Positions 36,628-47,132 are shown, counted from the stretch's first letter. The stretch is DNA of 55,812 bases from Bdellovibrionaceae bacterium UBA2316 (GCA_002345205.1 DDVI01000072.1:1-55812), one strand, 5' to 3'. Notes: generated by a model not told the origin, from the sequence alone. Numbers and translations are program-made.

Positions 36628-37962
36628 TTATAGGAATATTTCTAGCAACTTCGGATAGATACTTTTAAATGGCTCGCGAGAGTAATATTCCTTCTGATTT
36701 ATAAAATAGTTTTTCAAATCGGCATCACTGTCAATCATGCATTTATAAATAACGTCCTCGCACATTATAAATGCCGCACTCAGGGGAGAAATCTTAAATG
36801 GCGCCAATCCGAGCGGAAAACCTCGCCCGTCGGGGCGCTCGTGATGTTGACGGATAACTACATCCACGTCGCTTGGACACATTGGCCAATTCAAAGTTAA
36901 CTGTGAAGCATCGATAGGATGTAATAATAATTTGCTATCAGGATCTGTTTCTTTCAGCGCCAATATTTCATCATGCATCATCAACGTCTGCTTGTCCGCA
37001 AACAAATCGTCATCCAGCTCGATATCATGCAAAATCGCAGCAAACGTAAGCTTTTCAATTGTCCCCTGAGACGCCCAATTCATCCGAGTCGCAAGTTCGG
37101 TTAACATAAACGTAAGCAAGATTGTATGCGACGCTAGTTTTTTATTTTTTTCGTTTTTGAGCATATTAGCTAACTTTGCAAAGTTAGGCTCTGACTTCAC
37201 CAAGTTAATGACATTCGAAATATTTTCTTGCGCCAATTCTACCACGGCCGGTGACCAACCAAAAATTCGCGATGCTTTTCCAATTAACGCCACATCATCC
37301 GCAAGGATATCAAATTTTTCCTCGGTTTTTACTTTTTCCCAAGCTAATCGCGCGAATACATTTTTTCGAAAATCTTTAATGAAATTTTCAAATTCTATTT
37401 TTTCGATATACAATTCATCAATGGCCTTATCTGAAAACCTTTGTACTTCGCTCTGATTAAATTCAGTTCCGGCATGCAAAACCTTAACATATTTTTCAGC
37501 AGATATTTTTAAATACACAGCCGTGTTGATTTTAAATAAACGCTGCAACGTTCGAACATCAATGGGAACATAATCACGCGATTTGCCGGCCGCAGGTTTA
37601 ACACCCGCCTGAATCTGCACGATTCTGTTGTTAATATCTTTATCTGAAAACGGCTTGTCTATATGATAAAAATCATTGGCCCCATTAAACTGCTTATGTT
37701 TCTTGGGTTCTTCGGATGTTACTAAAATAAATGGCAAGTTAGGAAACTGTTTACGAACTTCCAAGTACAAGTCGCCGCCGTTTATTTTAGGCATATTAAA
37801 GTCAGAAAAAATAAAATCAACAGAACGTAAAACACTTAACTTATCTAAAGCCATTTGTCCATCGGTAGCGATCGTGATCTCAGCCTCTGGAAACTCTAGC
37901 GAAATAAAAATCTGAAGAAGATCAGCTACATCAATTTCATCTTCAACAATAAGAACTTTCAT
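36628..37962 (-). CDS. Response regulator with degenerate HD-GYP output domain
   Basis: A 444-residue protein. The receiver domain (1-120) has Glu7/Asp8, the phospho-acceptor Asp54 (FIFSDFNMP) and Lys103 (HIDKPF). Residues 275-440 form an HD domain of HD-GYP type: His312-Asp313 in AAILHDIELDDD and HHERPDGRGFP (373-383). The usual HDIGK reads HDIEL and GYP reads GFP, so c-di-GMP hydrolysis may be lost or altered. No DNA-binding domain. No kinase neighbour is visible. Confidence 0.85.
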   Translation of the reverse strand: MKVLIVEDEIDVADLLQIFISLEFPEAEITIATDGQMALDKLSVLRSVDFIFSDFNMPKINGGDLYLEVRKQFPNLPFILVTSEEPKKHKQFNGANDFYHIDKPFSDKDINNRIVQIQAGVKPAAGKSRDYVPIDVRTLQRLFKINTAVYLKISAEKYVKVLHAGTEFNQSEVQRFSDKAIDELYIEKIEFENFIKDFRKNVFARLAWEKVKTEEKFDILADDVALIGKASRIFGWSPAVVELAQENISNVINLVKSEPNFAKLANMLKNEKNKKLASHTILLTFMLTELATRMNWASQGTIEKLTFAAILHDIELDDDLFADKQTLMMHDEILALKETDPDSKLLLHPIDASQLTLNWPMCPSDVDVVIRQHHERPDGRGFPLGLAPFKISPLSAAFIMCEDVIYKCMIDSDADLKNYFINQKEYYSREPFKSIYPKLLEIFL

Positions 37963-38074
37963 GCTGTGTCTCCTCGAACATAGGTTAAAAAGTTTTTGGA
38001 AAGGCGTCCATAGGATTATGGATATCCTAGACTTTATGGCACGTATGGCTAATTATAGTAATTTACTATATAAG

Positions 38075-39664
38075 CTATAAACGATCTATTTTACTTCGGA
38101 ATGTTTCCGGTAAATTCTCGATAACCTCGAGCATTTCATAATAAAACAGATCAAATGATTGAGTTCCTATTTTTTTTGTTATTAACGACAAAACAAAATC
38201 TAGAGTTAAAAACTTACTCTTATAGCCCTTATATATTTTTTCTCCAAGTAAAGACCCTAACAAGTTAGCACAGCGAATATAACTTGAGTTCCGCTTAACT
38301 TCCATTTTGTTCTTCAATACTGGGCGACCTGATAAAATCATCACTTCTTTCGTTTTTTGAAACAAGGCCAACTTCAATGGTTCTTTTTTGATTTCCTTGG
38401 TATCCGAATCAAGTATACGTTTTTTAATATCTGTGATTGTCTCCGTTTTACGTTTTGGATTTATGAGTTTAGTTCCAAAGTAACTAACAGCTTCAAGCCA
38501 GATTAAACTTAAAAAATGATCTGGTAACGAAAATTTAATGTCCCTAATCTTATTTAATTGAAAATAGACATACTGCATGGCCAGCGCCGAGGCTTGATTT
38601 ATCGTCGAACGCCCCAAGTACCCAAAGCCAAGTCGTGGAATGTAGAACGCTCGTTCTTCCTCAATTAAAAGTTTATAGAAATTATACTCGTCCCGCGTTG
38701 TGTTTTGCTGTAACTTTTTTAAAAATGAAAAATCAAAAGAAGAGTACACACTCAAATGAGTCGAACTAATATTAATCCGTAACTCCTGAGAGATAAGTTT
38801 AATATATTGATCGATGTAATCTGTAAAATCGAGCGTTTCATTTTCAATTTCATGATCGTATTTGTTTTCTAGATACATCAAATGAGACTGCCACTTAACC
38901 CATGGCGGAACGTTCATTATGCTGTATTCCTTTTTATTAAACTTAATAACATCAATATCATCTTCTTTGTTCAGATCCATCAGTTCAAAATAGATCTCAT
39001 CGATATTTTGAAAGATTTTGAGGTACTTCACACCTTCCTTATCAAAACCTTTCATTAAAGTTGGCGACGCTAAGTGAGATTCTCCATAAATAACAAAAAT
39101 AGGCGTCGGAGATTTCTGTAGCTCGGTCTTTAGAATCTGATTTGCGACAACATCGCGCTTTTTCATCGAATCCTTCAACGTTCGATGCTTCACATGATTT
39201 AGCGCAATTATGGGAACTTTGTTTTGTTTCGCCCAATGGAAAATCTCTTGGTAATTTTCCCAGGGAAACCCCCACGTTTTTTTCCAAGCGACCTTTTTCA
39301 AGAACTCATCTTCAGTGATTTGGTTCGTTAAATATTGATCCACATATTTCTGATGCTGAAACGCTATACACTCGACCGCAATTCGAAAGGCCTTTAATTG
39401 AATGTTCTTAAGAATACGCATATGGGAACGCTGCGATTGATGAAGAGAATGAAAATCCCCCATAAAAATAAGCTTATTTTTACGAATGGCTTTGAATAAC
39501 TCGTCCCGATGAGAAATCTTCCACGCACGGTGATTTAAATGATCATAGGTCTTTTTGTACTTATTGATTTCCGAACGTGGACTTCCAGAGCGTAGGTTCA
39601 CTTGATTCAGAACATATTGATAAAGGTCCCTTTTGATCTGAACCCTATCGCCGCTCCCCGTCAC
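38075..39664 (-). CDS. ChaN-like protein with a long unassigned C-terminal region
   Basis: A 529-residue protein starting at GTG (39662-39664) after GGAG. Residues about 50-225 match the ChaN/haem-binding-uptake (Tiki-type) fold: LIFMGDFHSLHQSQ, AVECIAFQHQKYVDQYL, GFPWENYQEIFHWAKQNKVPIIALN, VIYGESHLASPTLM. ChaN proteins have been linked to iron or haem uptake. The C-terminal 300 residues have no match I recognise and no membrane segment, and there is no signal peptide. Convergent neighbours do not indicate a partner. Confidence 0.6.
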   Translation of the reverse strand: MTGSGDRVQIKRDLYQYVLNQVNLRSGSPRSEINKYKKTYDHLNHRAWKISHRDELFKAIRKNKLIFMGDFHSLHQSQRSHMRILKNIQLKAFRIAVECIAFQHQKYVDQYLTNQITEDEFLKKVAWKKTWGFPWENYQEIFHWAKQNKVPIIALNHVKHRTLKDSMKKRDVVANQILKTELQKSPTPIFVIYGESHLASPTLMKGFDKEGVKYLKIFQNIDEIYFELMDLNKEDDIDVIKFNKKEYSIMNVPPWVKWQSHLMYLENKYDHEIENETLDFTDYIDQYIKLISQELRINISSTHLSVYSSFDFSFLKKLQQNTTRDEYNFYKLLIEEERAFYIPRLGFGYLGRSTINQASALAMQYVYFQLNKIRDIKFSLPDHFLSLIWLEAVSYFGTKLINPKRKTETITDIKKRILDSDTKEIKKEPLKLALFQKTKEVMILSGRPVLKNKMEVKRNSSYIRCANLLGSLLGEKIYKGYKSKFLTLDFVLSLITKKIGTQSFDLFYYEMLEVIENLPETFRSKIDRL

Positions 39665-39734
39665 TATATTTCTCCAAGAAAATGAGTACTAAAAATAATT
39701 TCACCTCAGCACTGTTTTATGGTCTCATTAAGAA

Positions 39735-40919
39735 ATGGAAACAAAAAGCAAAAAATTAATTTACGTCGCGTTTTTATCAACTTTAACTGCCATCGGATTA
39801 CACATTTACCTATCTTTCAAGTACTACAGCCTGAAGTTTGGTATCGATTCATCCAGCGCTTGTAACATAAACGAAAGGTTTAATTGCGACGTGGCTTCTA
39901 CAAGCCAATTTGCTGATATATTTGGCGTTCCCATAGCAATGCTCGGCGCACTTACAAATGCTGGACTTTTGATCTTATTGATCAACTTTTTCCTAACCTC
40001 GACTGAAAGTCGACGTGCATTCTTTTTCGGCTATCTTTTATCAGCGTTCACTGTGGGGGTTTCTGTCATCATGGGCGTTATTTCGCTTTTATTTCTGAAC
40101 GCCTATTGCCCATTCTGTATTGGGGCTTATCTTCTTTCACTCATCACATTTGCTTGTCTTCATCTTACTAAAGAAAAGGGTCAAAGTATTGGCTCCACAA
40201 TGCCGTACCTCTTTACAGAAAACAAAGGCACGCTGTGGATTTTGGCCGCGATCCCGCTATTAGGTCTTTTCATTAATTGGAACATTAACAAACGCTATTC
40301 AAGCGATCGTTTGGAACTGTATATCTCGGACAGCATTCAGTCATGGAAAACAAAAGAAACAGTAAACTTCGATTTAAGTCGTGGAATCACTAAGGGCCCA
40401 GACGACGCTAAGTTTGTGATCGTTGAGTTTGCGGACTATCTATGCCCACATTGCAAACATGCTAACGGCCCCCTTAAAACATTTGTTAATACCTATGCAA
40501 ACGCTAAGATTGTTTTCAAACCGTATCCACTTGATGGCACGTGCAACACAAGTCCCGGCCTACAAGGTGCTGGTGATGGCGTTCGTTGCCGCCTATCTTT
40601 TGCTACATACTGTGCAGAGAAATTATATAAAGAAGGCTTCCGATATCATGATTACATTTTCGAAAACCAAGAGTTCTTCCATGGTGTTTCTAATAGTGAC
40701 GAAGTCGACAAAAAGATCTGCAGCCTTGATGACTCTCGTTGTGCACAAATGAAGGAATGCATGAGTTCTGAAGAGGCAATGAACTGGGTTAAGTCGGCAG
40801 CAAAAGAAGGCGAAGACGCCAAAATCACTGGTACACCGACAATCTTTGTTAATGGTAAAAAATTAGATGGCGGTCAAAATTTTATGGTTTTAAAAGCCTT
40901 ATACTCAAATATTAAATAA
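39735..40919 (+). CDS. VKOR-DsbA fusion (disulfide bond formation)
   Basis: A 394-residue inner-membrane protein. The N-terminal VKOR part (about 8-185, five predicted membrane helices) has Cys43 and Cys51 and the redox motif CPFC (125-128) after ISLLFLNAY. After a short linker, a thioredoxin-fold DsbA part (about 215-394) has CPHC (237-240) in FADYLCPHCKHANGP, and cis-Pro in GTPTIFVNG. It oxidises periplasmic cysteines and recycles them via quinone. The two activities in one chain make a self-contained oxidation system. The SD is weak. Confidence 0.93.
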   Translation: METKSKKLIYVAFLSTLTAIGLHIYLSFKYYSLKFGIDSSSACNINERFNCDVASTSQFADIFGVPIAMLGALTNAGLLILLINFFLTSTESRRAFFFGYLLSAFTVGVSVIMGVISLLFLNAYCPFCIGAYLLSLITFACLHLTKEKGQSIGSTMPYLFTENKGTLWILAAIPLLGLFINWNINKRYSSDRLELYISDSIQSWKTKETVNFDLSRGITKGPDDAKFVIVEFADYLCPHCKHANGPLKTFVNTYANAKIVFKPYPLDGTCNTSPGLQGAGDGVRCRLSFATYCAEKLYKEGFRYHDYIFENQEFFHGVSNSDEVDKKICSLDDSRCAQMKECMSSEEAMNWVKSAAKEGEDAKITGTPTIFVNGKKLDGGQNFMVLKALYSNIK

Positions 40920-40920
40920 T

Positions 40921-41490
40921 TTATATTTTCATAAAATCGAGGGCGGCATCTACCCACTTGGTAAATGCCTCCTCAAGAACTACAAAGCTCGTTACCGCTA
41001 ATCCGCGGTAGATTTCGACAGCAAACCACGTCAGTAACAACGCTAAAGCCGCAACCCACAACGCGCGAACAACATAGATTGTACTACGAGCATCTTCTAG
41101 TTCCAAATCCCGCTCGACCTTTTCGATTTTACGAAGCATAAAGATCAACTCGTTAAAGTGGTCTTTAAATCGATCACGCAGTTCCTGCTGCTTAGCGCGG
41201 GTTAACTGACTAATACCCGGGAAGTTGCGCTTAGCTTTGATAGCGTAAATTAAGTCGATGCAGTGGTTGATATAGCGTTCCACGCGCTGATTAAACGTAG
41301 GAAACACGCTTTCGGTTTGAAAAAAAACACGCAAAGCCTCGATGGCCTCTTCATATTGCTCTTCCATCACCATGACCAGAATCTTATAGCGCAACTGATC
41401 GGGCTTGCCGAAGTCACTCGGATCAATACCCATTTCAAAAATACGTTTTGTTTCGTTCTCTGGCGAAAAGGCGAGCTTAAATTGACTCAT
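40921..41490 (-). CDS. Uncharacterised membrane-anchored protein
   Basis: A 189-residue protein with a helical N-terminal domain and a single predicted transmembrane segment near the C-terminus (about 140-160, VVRALWVAALALLLTWFAV). No signal peptide. Residues 40-65 hint at a TPR-like helix pair (LRYKILVMVMEEQYEEAIEALRVFF). It is convergent with the VKOR-DsbA gene, separated by 1 nt, and no terminator is visible between them. Function unknown. Confidence 0.65.
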   Translation of the reverse strand: MSQFKLAFSPENETKRIFEMGIDPSDFGKPDQLRYKILVMVMEEQYEEAIEALRVFFQTESVFPTFNQRVERYINHCIDLIYAIKAKRNFPGISQLTRAKQQELRDRFKDHFNELIFMLRKIEKVERDLELEDARSTIYVVRALWVAALALLLTWFAVEIYRGLAVTSFVVLEEAFTKWVDAALDFMKI

Positions 41491-41584
41491 ACTTATTCTT
41501 CGGTCTAGCAGACCGACCTCTTTAGTCCAGTTATCAAGACCGATATCCAGTCATGTGACGTTGGTCTAGTTTTAGGACCTTGGA

Positions 41585-41612
41585 TTGTGAAAGTGTATTG
41601 ATTTGATACAAT
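41585..41612 (+). promoter_or_regulatory. Promoter giving a probably leaderless mRNA
   Basis: TTGTGA at 41585-41590, a 16-bp spacer, and TACAAT at 41607-41612 on the plus strand. The ATG at 41618 lies five bases after the -10, so the start site would be at or next to the first codon; no Shine-Dalgarno is present. Upstream (41501-41515) lies a short hairpin CGGTCT-AGC-AGACCG. Confidence 0.55.
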
Positions 41613-41617
41613 AAGTT

Positions 41618-42697
41618 ATGGACACAACTAATCTTTTTCATTCGCAAGCGATCCACACTGATAAAAAAAACAACGAAGTCGGAACACTGTCTTCGACGTT
41701 GACTCCGAATCGCGTTCAGAAAAATAACAATTCAATGTCTCTTGAAACACTTTTATCGATTCAAGATCAGAACAATGAAAAACTTAAAGCGACTCTTCGC
41801 CGTCTGTCCATTTATGAAAATGAAATCCACGATTTAAAGAAAAAGATTGAAGAGTACTCTCATGAAAAATCAGTTCTGGGCGATCAGATTTTTGTATTAA
41901 GAGAAAAAGACAAAGCCTCTAAAGCCACTATCCAAGAACTTACTGAAATCAACGAAGTTCTCGATGTTAAAAATGGGATGCTAACTGAAAAAAATCAGGC
42001 CCAATTCATTGAAATTAGCCGCCTTCAAAGCTATCAAGAAAAAATCAAAATTCAAGTTAAGCCCTACTTTGCTCAACTAAAAGACTACTCGAAGTCTCTT
42101 GAAATCCAGCATAAACGCGTAGTCGAACAGCTTGCTCAAAAAGAACTCGCACTTCGAGAACTTAAAACTCAAATGAATGAGTTAATCAAAAACTATCAGA
42201 CACAAATTGATTCTGATAATTTGAAAATCTCAAAAGTGACAGAATCATTTGAAAATGAAGTCCAGCAACTAAAAATAGAAATTAAGGAAATACAGTCTGA
42301 ACTTGAACTCCAAACCAAAATTGCAGACGAAAATAAAGATTACTACAACCGCTTCCTAGACTCTGAAAACCAAAAAATCGAACTCGAGCGCCTGGTAGGA
42401 AACAAACAAACCGAAATTGCAAACATGCTAGAGTCATTCAAAGCTAATGAAGTTGAACTCAAGAAAGCCAGCTACAAACACGAAGCCGAAAATAAGGATT
42501 TAAAAATTACTTTGAATATGCTGAACAAAGAAAATCAAGACTTAGCACAAAAGAATCTGGATTTAGAGCAGCAATTAGAGTCGATGAAGTTTCTTTGGAA
42601 TCAAAAAAATAAAGAGACCGACAAATTAAAATCGGCCCTAGAGAGCTTAGAAAACATTAATCTTGAACTCAGTAAACAATTGAATTCAAAAAGCTAA
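41618..42697 (+). CDS. Coiled-coil protein, unknown function
   Basis: A 359-residue protein; from residue 45 on almost entirely predicted coiled coil (LKKKIEEYSHEKSVLGDQ, LEQQLESMKFLWNQ), rich in Glu, Lys, Gln, Leu, with no signal or membrane part. The first 40 residues are disordered and Thr/Asn/Ser-rich. It lacks an SD and its ATG lies 5 nt after a -10-like hexamer. It ends one base before the STAS gene, whose coding strand is opposite. Possible polar or structural protein. Confidence 0.75.
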   Translation: MDTTNLFHSQAIHTDKKNNEVGTLSSTLTPNRVQKNNNSMSLETLLSIQDQNNEKLKATLRRLSIYENEIHDLKKKIEEYSHEKSVLGDQIFVLREKDKASKATIQELTEINEVLDVKNGMLTEKNQAQFIEISRLQSYQEKIKIQVKPYFAQLKDYSKSLEIQHKRVVEQLAQKELALRELKTQMNELIKNYQTQIDSDNLKISKVTESFENEVQQLKIEIKEIQSELELQTKIADENKDYYNRFLDSENQKIELERLVGNKQTEIANMLESFKANEVELKKASYKHEAENKDLKITLNMLNKENQDLAQKNLDLEQQLESMKFLWNQKNKETDKLKSALESLENINLELSKQLNSKS

Positions 42698-43111
42698 CTA
42701 GCCGACGTTTGTCGGCTCAGTTTTTTGAAAGCCCGGGTTGGTTTCTAACCATTCGTCTTCGATTAGCTCCCCCATACCTTCTGTTTTTTCCACCACCGCA
42801 GGCATCACACTGACGAAATCAAACGCCAGGTTTGCGTAATTATAGGATTTAACGATTTTTTTAAAGTCTTCATTCAAACCGTCAATTTGGAACCGAATCG
42901 CACCTAAAGAGGCGACTTCATTAATTGTAGTAAAAAAATGAAGGATACCATTTGAACCCACAAAACTTAAGTTTTTTAAATCTAAATTCACATGCTGATT
43001 TTTAAACTCTTGCAAAAGTACATTACGCAAATAGTTAGTTTTCATCAAATCGAGCTTTCCACTGAAAGTAACACGATACCCATCCCCTAATTTTATAGCT
43101 TCCGTTTTCAT
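42698..43111 (-). CDS. STAS-domain protein (anti-sigma antagonist-like)
   Basis: A 137-residue protein. The STAS fold covers about 5-105 (GYRVTFSGKLDLMKTNYLRNVLLQEF, VNLDLKNLSFVGSNGILHFF). The usual phosphorylated Ser motif D-S-S-G reads G-S-N-G, with Ser kept. The start at 43109-43111 is preceded by AAGGAG. The C-terminal 35 residues are acidic. No anti-sigma kinase is near. The terminator for the opposing coiled-coil gene lies inside its 3' end. Confidence 0.8.
   Translation of the reverse strand: MKTEAIKLGDGYRVTFSGKLDLMKTNYLRNVLLQEFKNQHVNLDLKNLSFVGSNGILHFFTTINEVASLGAIRFQIDGLNEDFKKIVKSYNYANLAFDFVSVMPAVVEKTEGMGELIEDEWLETNPGFQKTEPTNVG
42700..42726 (+). terminator. Terminator of the coiled-coil gene, inside the STAS gene
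   Basis: AGCCGAC-GTTT-GTCGGCT forms a 7-bp stem followed by CAG and TTTTTT on the plus strand, three bases after the coiled-coil gene stop. On the other strand the same bases encode the last codons of the STAS protein. Confidence 0.78.
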
Positions 43112-43223
43112 AGCACTCCTTGCTTTTAAAACATATCGTCTCAAAATGGAATTCTCAGGAGCCGAGTTTTCACTTTTTCCTATTTTTTGGACAAAAGATT
43201 TATCTAGACAAAGGCGAAGGAAA

Positions 43224-45696
43224 ATGATGTCATTTGCCTACGTAACATGCGGCAACTACTGGTTTTTTTTTATTATTACTAACCTCTAATCTCTATGCAG
43301 AAATCATCAATGCTAAGATTCAAGGTCTTGTCATCCAGGCGGATAGTCTAGACCGCGATGAAAATGAAATCGTCGACCTAAAAGGCGGCGTTCAAATCGT
43401 CTACAAAGATTATCACATCAAGTGCGATCGCGCTAAAGTCTATCTAAAAACCAAACGTATTTATTTAAGTGGTCGTGTTTTAATGACTCAAACCAAATCT
43501 ACTATCGGAGGCGATCAAATCTGGTTTGATTATGAATCTAATACTGGCGTGATCTCTAAAGGTTTTGTTCAATCCGGAAATGTCATTTTCGAAGGTGAAC
43601 TTATCAATAAAACCGGCGAAAACGACTACTATGTTATAAAAGCCGACTACACTACATGCACCAACTGCCCGGCTTCATGGAGTTTCCAGGGTTCACAAAT
43701 TCGCGCTGAACTCGGTGGCTACGCGTACATAAAAAACTCGTTTTTACGATTCGGATCCGTTCCCGTCTTTTGGATTCCGTACTTAATTGTTCCATTGAAA
43801 AGTGATCGCCAAACGGGTCTCTTGACTCCTGAGTTTGAGTCCTCTCAAGCCGGCGGTTTGACCGTATCGCAATCGTTCTTCTGGGTAAAATCTAGAAATG
43901 AAGACGTGACCTACACATTTAAGAACTACGAATTGCGTGGTATTAAAAACATGCTTAACTACCGCTACATGCTGAACGCTGAAAGCTATGGAGAATTAAG
44001 CACAGGATGGTTACGGGACAAAGTGTTTCAGAACGAAGATCGGGTCAATAAATTTCGCGGTGAAGAACATCGTGGTACTGGCATCAATCGCTGGTTTATA
44101 AAGTATGATCACTATACGCAGTTGCCCGAAGATTACATTCACAGAATGCAAATCAACAACGCCAGCGATCTGCAATACCCAAAAGACTTCTCGCGCGAAA
44201 CTCGCAATCACAATGAGCCATCGTTTGAAAACCGAATGAGTCTTACTAAAAATTTTGAAAACATACACACGAATATCGATACGGCTTATCATTTAAACAT
44301 GCTTAAAAGTGATCCGCTTTCTGGAAATGACGAAAGTGTTCATCGTGTCCCAGAAATTCGCGTATCTCAGATGACGGAACCGTTATTCGACAATTCGTCA
44401 CTGCTTTTTAGTTGGGATTTGAACTACCTTAATTTAGCTCGCGCGGGAAAAAGTTACGATGATATGACTCGTTGTAAAATTGATCCCGCGACTGGAAAAT
44501 GCACGACGGCTCCTGTGACGGCTTCAGACTCTGCCGACATGATTCGCTTTCCTACAAATTCCTGCGATTCGCCTGATTATGACCGCGATCCTAATTGCGT
44601 ACTGATCAATGATGGCCAGTTCAACCCATACAACGATTTAATACGCACCGGTCAACGTTTAGACTTTAAACCGACTCTAAGTTACCCCATCAACCTCGGC
44701 GACACAGTCGACATCTTGCCTAAAGTTTCGTATCGTGAGACCCAGTATCAATTTCAATTGAGTGATGATTATTCTCGTTTATATCGTCGTTATTTAAAAA
44801 CAGAAGTCAGTGCGCGCACTCAGCTTACCCAGATCTATTCCTCTTCAAACGATATTAAAGGAACTAAACTTCGCCACGAAGTCATTCCACAAGTAACCTA
44901 TACAAAAACGCCCTGGGTCGATCGCAAAGAGCATCCGTTTTGGGGTTTTGACAAAGATAACCAAACAGAAATTCCATTCGCCAGTCAAGATGGTGTTTCC
45001 GATGGCGATCTTGCCAGCCCGTATGGATTACAGTTCGATTACCTTGACCGCAGTTTAGATCGGGAAATTGTCACGTTCTCTGTCCTTCAACGTTTAACGG
45101 AAAAATCTTGGGCGGGAAACTCAGCCGTTTACAAACAATTGGCGTCACTGAGCTTATCGCAATCCTATGACGTTTATCAGTCGAATTTAAATTCATCTAC
45201 AAAACAGCCATGGTCGAACGTGGCTGCGTATTTAAATGTAAATTTAGATTCATTTACGACCTCTTCCTTGTTCAACTACTATCCCTATCAAAAAGTAACG
45301 AACGTTTCGTCGTCGGCCCGTTTTACAAATAAATTCGGAAATTTCTACGAACTAGGATTAAATAGAACGTACTCAGTTACACCAGGAAAAGACGTCGATG
45401 TAACTACCCGAACTGAAGATTACCTTTTCAGAACTGGGTTAATTACAAAATATTTTAATTTAATCGGACAGTTTGTTTATGACGGAAATTGGCTAAATAA
45501 TTCAAAAAACAAACGTATTAAGTCCTGGGCCTATGTGAGCCAATTTAAACCGCCTGGAGACTGCTGGCTTATTACACTGGCTCAGTATCAGGTAACATCA
45601 GGAACTCAAGAGCTAAAGCTATCATTTGAATTTACGTTTGATGGTAATTCCAAGCCGCCGCTAACCATCGAAGCACTTGACCAAATTATAAATTAG
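43224..45696 (+). CDS. lptD: LPS assembly protein LptD, with a +1 frameshift at a T9 run
   Basis: Outer-membrane beta-barrel that places LPS on the surface. The reading frame with the SD GAAGGA and ATG at 43224 continues to the T9 run at 43263-43271; removing one T joins it to the frame that encodes the rest (about 823 residues). Just after this run the signal peptide (LLLLTSNLYA) and the OstA-like N-domain begin (ADSLDRDENEIVDLKGGV, KTKRIYLSGR). The barrel includes CTNCPASWSF and ends in GDCWLITLAQYQ. An ATG at 43483 would remove the signal and half the N-domain. The frame is otherwise open. Confidence 0.85.
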
Positions 45697-45783
45697 CCGA
45701 CTTCGTTGATTCAAAATGGGACTGTTTAAAATTTAATATTTTATAGATAAAAAAATTTAACAAGCCCCGAATAGAAGTAACGA

Positions 45784-47132
45784 ATGGGTAGCTCAATTAA
45801 ACCTCTTTTCTTAGTCGGTCTATTAAGTAGCGTGTCGTGTACGTTGAACATTTCTGTTACAAAAAAAGCAAGTTCTCAGACTTCACCTACGATATCTATT
45901 GTTGATGTAACACCGAAAGAGTCATTTTTTCTAGGTGGAGAAAAAATAAAAATTTTAGGCAGTGGCTTTCAACAAGGACTTAAAATTAAAATTGATGACA
46001 GCGAGTGCACAGACGTTTCCGTTCTTAATGCAAACGAAATAGGGTGTAGAATTCCAAAGTACCAGATACAGACATCAACTAGCTCTTCGAAAAAGCTAAA
46101 TATAACTATAGCTTCTTCCGACGGCACCCAAGTTTCCTTACCAGAATCCTTCCAATATAAAAGTGACGCATTCACAAAAATAGAGCACTTTTCGGGCTCA
46201 CTATCCCATGCTGGACGAAAAAATGGCATAGGCACTAATGCTCGATTTTTCAGACCCTCGGGAGTCGCCATTCATGACAACTATATGTATATTTCCGATA
46301 CTGGAAATAAACTGATCCGTAGGGTAAATTTAACCTCACTTGAAACAGAAGATTTTGCTGGAAGTTACTTACAAGCAGGCACCGTTGACGGTATTGGCAC
46401 AAACTCAAAACTTAACGACCCCATGGGACTGACCATTGTCGGTGGACAATTTGTATGTTGCGGAAAATGGTTCATGCGTCGTAAGAAAAATAAACTTAAC
46501 AACACAAAACGTTTCCGTTTTCGCAGGACAACCGGGCAATTGCGCTTTGGCAACTGAAAATGCGATCGGCACTAATGCTACATTTGGTTATTTGTCGGGA
46601 ATAACAAATGATGGTAATTTTTTTGTATGTCACGGACAACAGTCTTAGCGTACGTAAGATATCTCTTTCCGGTACAAATGCTGTGAGTCTGGCGCATAAC
46701 ACTCCCGACACGTTCGATACCGTGGTTGATATCACTTATATGAAAAACGCGCTTTTTCTCACAAATCATATGACCGTTAGTTCATACCACATACTCAAAA
46801 TTGATTTGGCAACTGGAAATGAGTCTCTAATTCTGAGCACATCAAGTAGGCTCGGCGGAATTACCAACGATGGACAGCATTTATATGTTTCACTTCCGTT
46901 TTCAAGACGTATAGTAAAAATAGATTTAAGCGCCCCCGCTTTAACCAATACAATTGGATCGGGCGCTACAGGAAACTCCGATGGCATAGGACTTTCCGCA
47001 ACCCTATCTGCACCGTCCGGACTGTTCTTTAAAAACGATGAGATTTTCTTCGCATCTTTAGGTTCACATAACATTCGAAAATTTAACATTAACAATTTAG
47101 AAGTCACAACCCTACTTGGAAATAATAAATGA
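45784..47132 (+). pseudogene. IPT/NHL-repeat lipoprotein, two frameshifts
   Basis: A lipoprotein (signal sequence LLSSVSC, Cys19) with an IPT/TIG domain (about 38-125) and NHL-like beta-propeller blades (GIGTNARFFRPSGVAIHDN and similar units). The blades run through three frames: a +1 shift near 46444 (an extra G turns VGDNLYVAEN into VGGQFVCC) and a second at the T7 run 46618-46624 (NFLYVTDN in the corrected frame). Corrected, it has about 448 residues. Its last codons overlap the ATG of the next gene (ATGA). Confidence 0.8.

Noticed and set aside
43483..45696. lptD read from ATG 43483 without a frameshift
   Set aside because: This removes the signal peptide and half the OstA-like domain, which are plainly encoded upstream in the same frame.
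46436..46648. A separate short gene within the NHL lipoprotein region
   Set aside because: Its blades continue those before and after; it is a middle segment of a frameshifted gene, not an independent one.
46608..47132. A separate NHL protein starting at 46608
   Set aside because: It lacks a signal sequence and a SD, and joins to the upstream segment by removal of one T.
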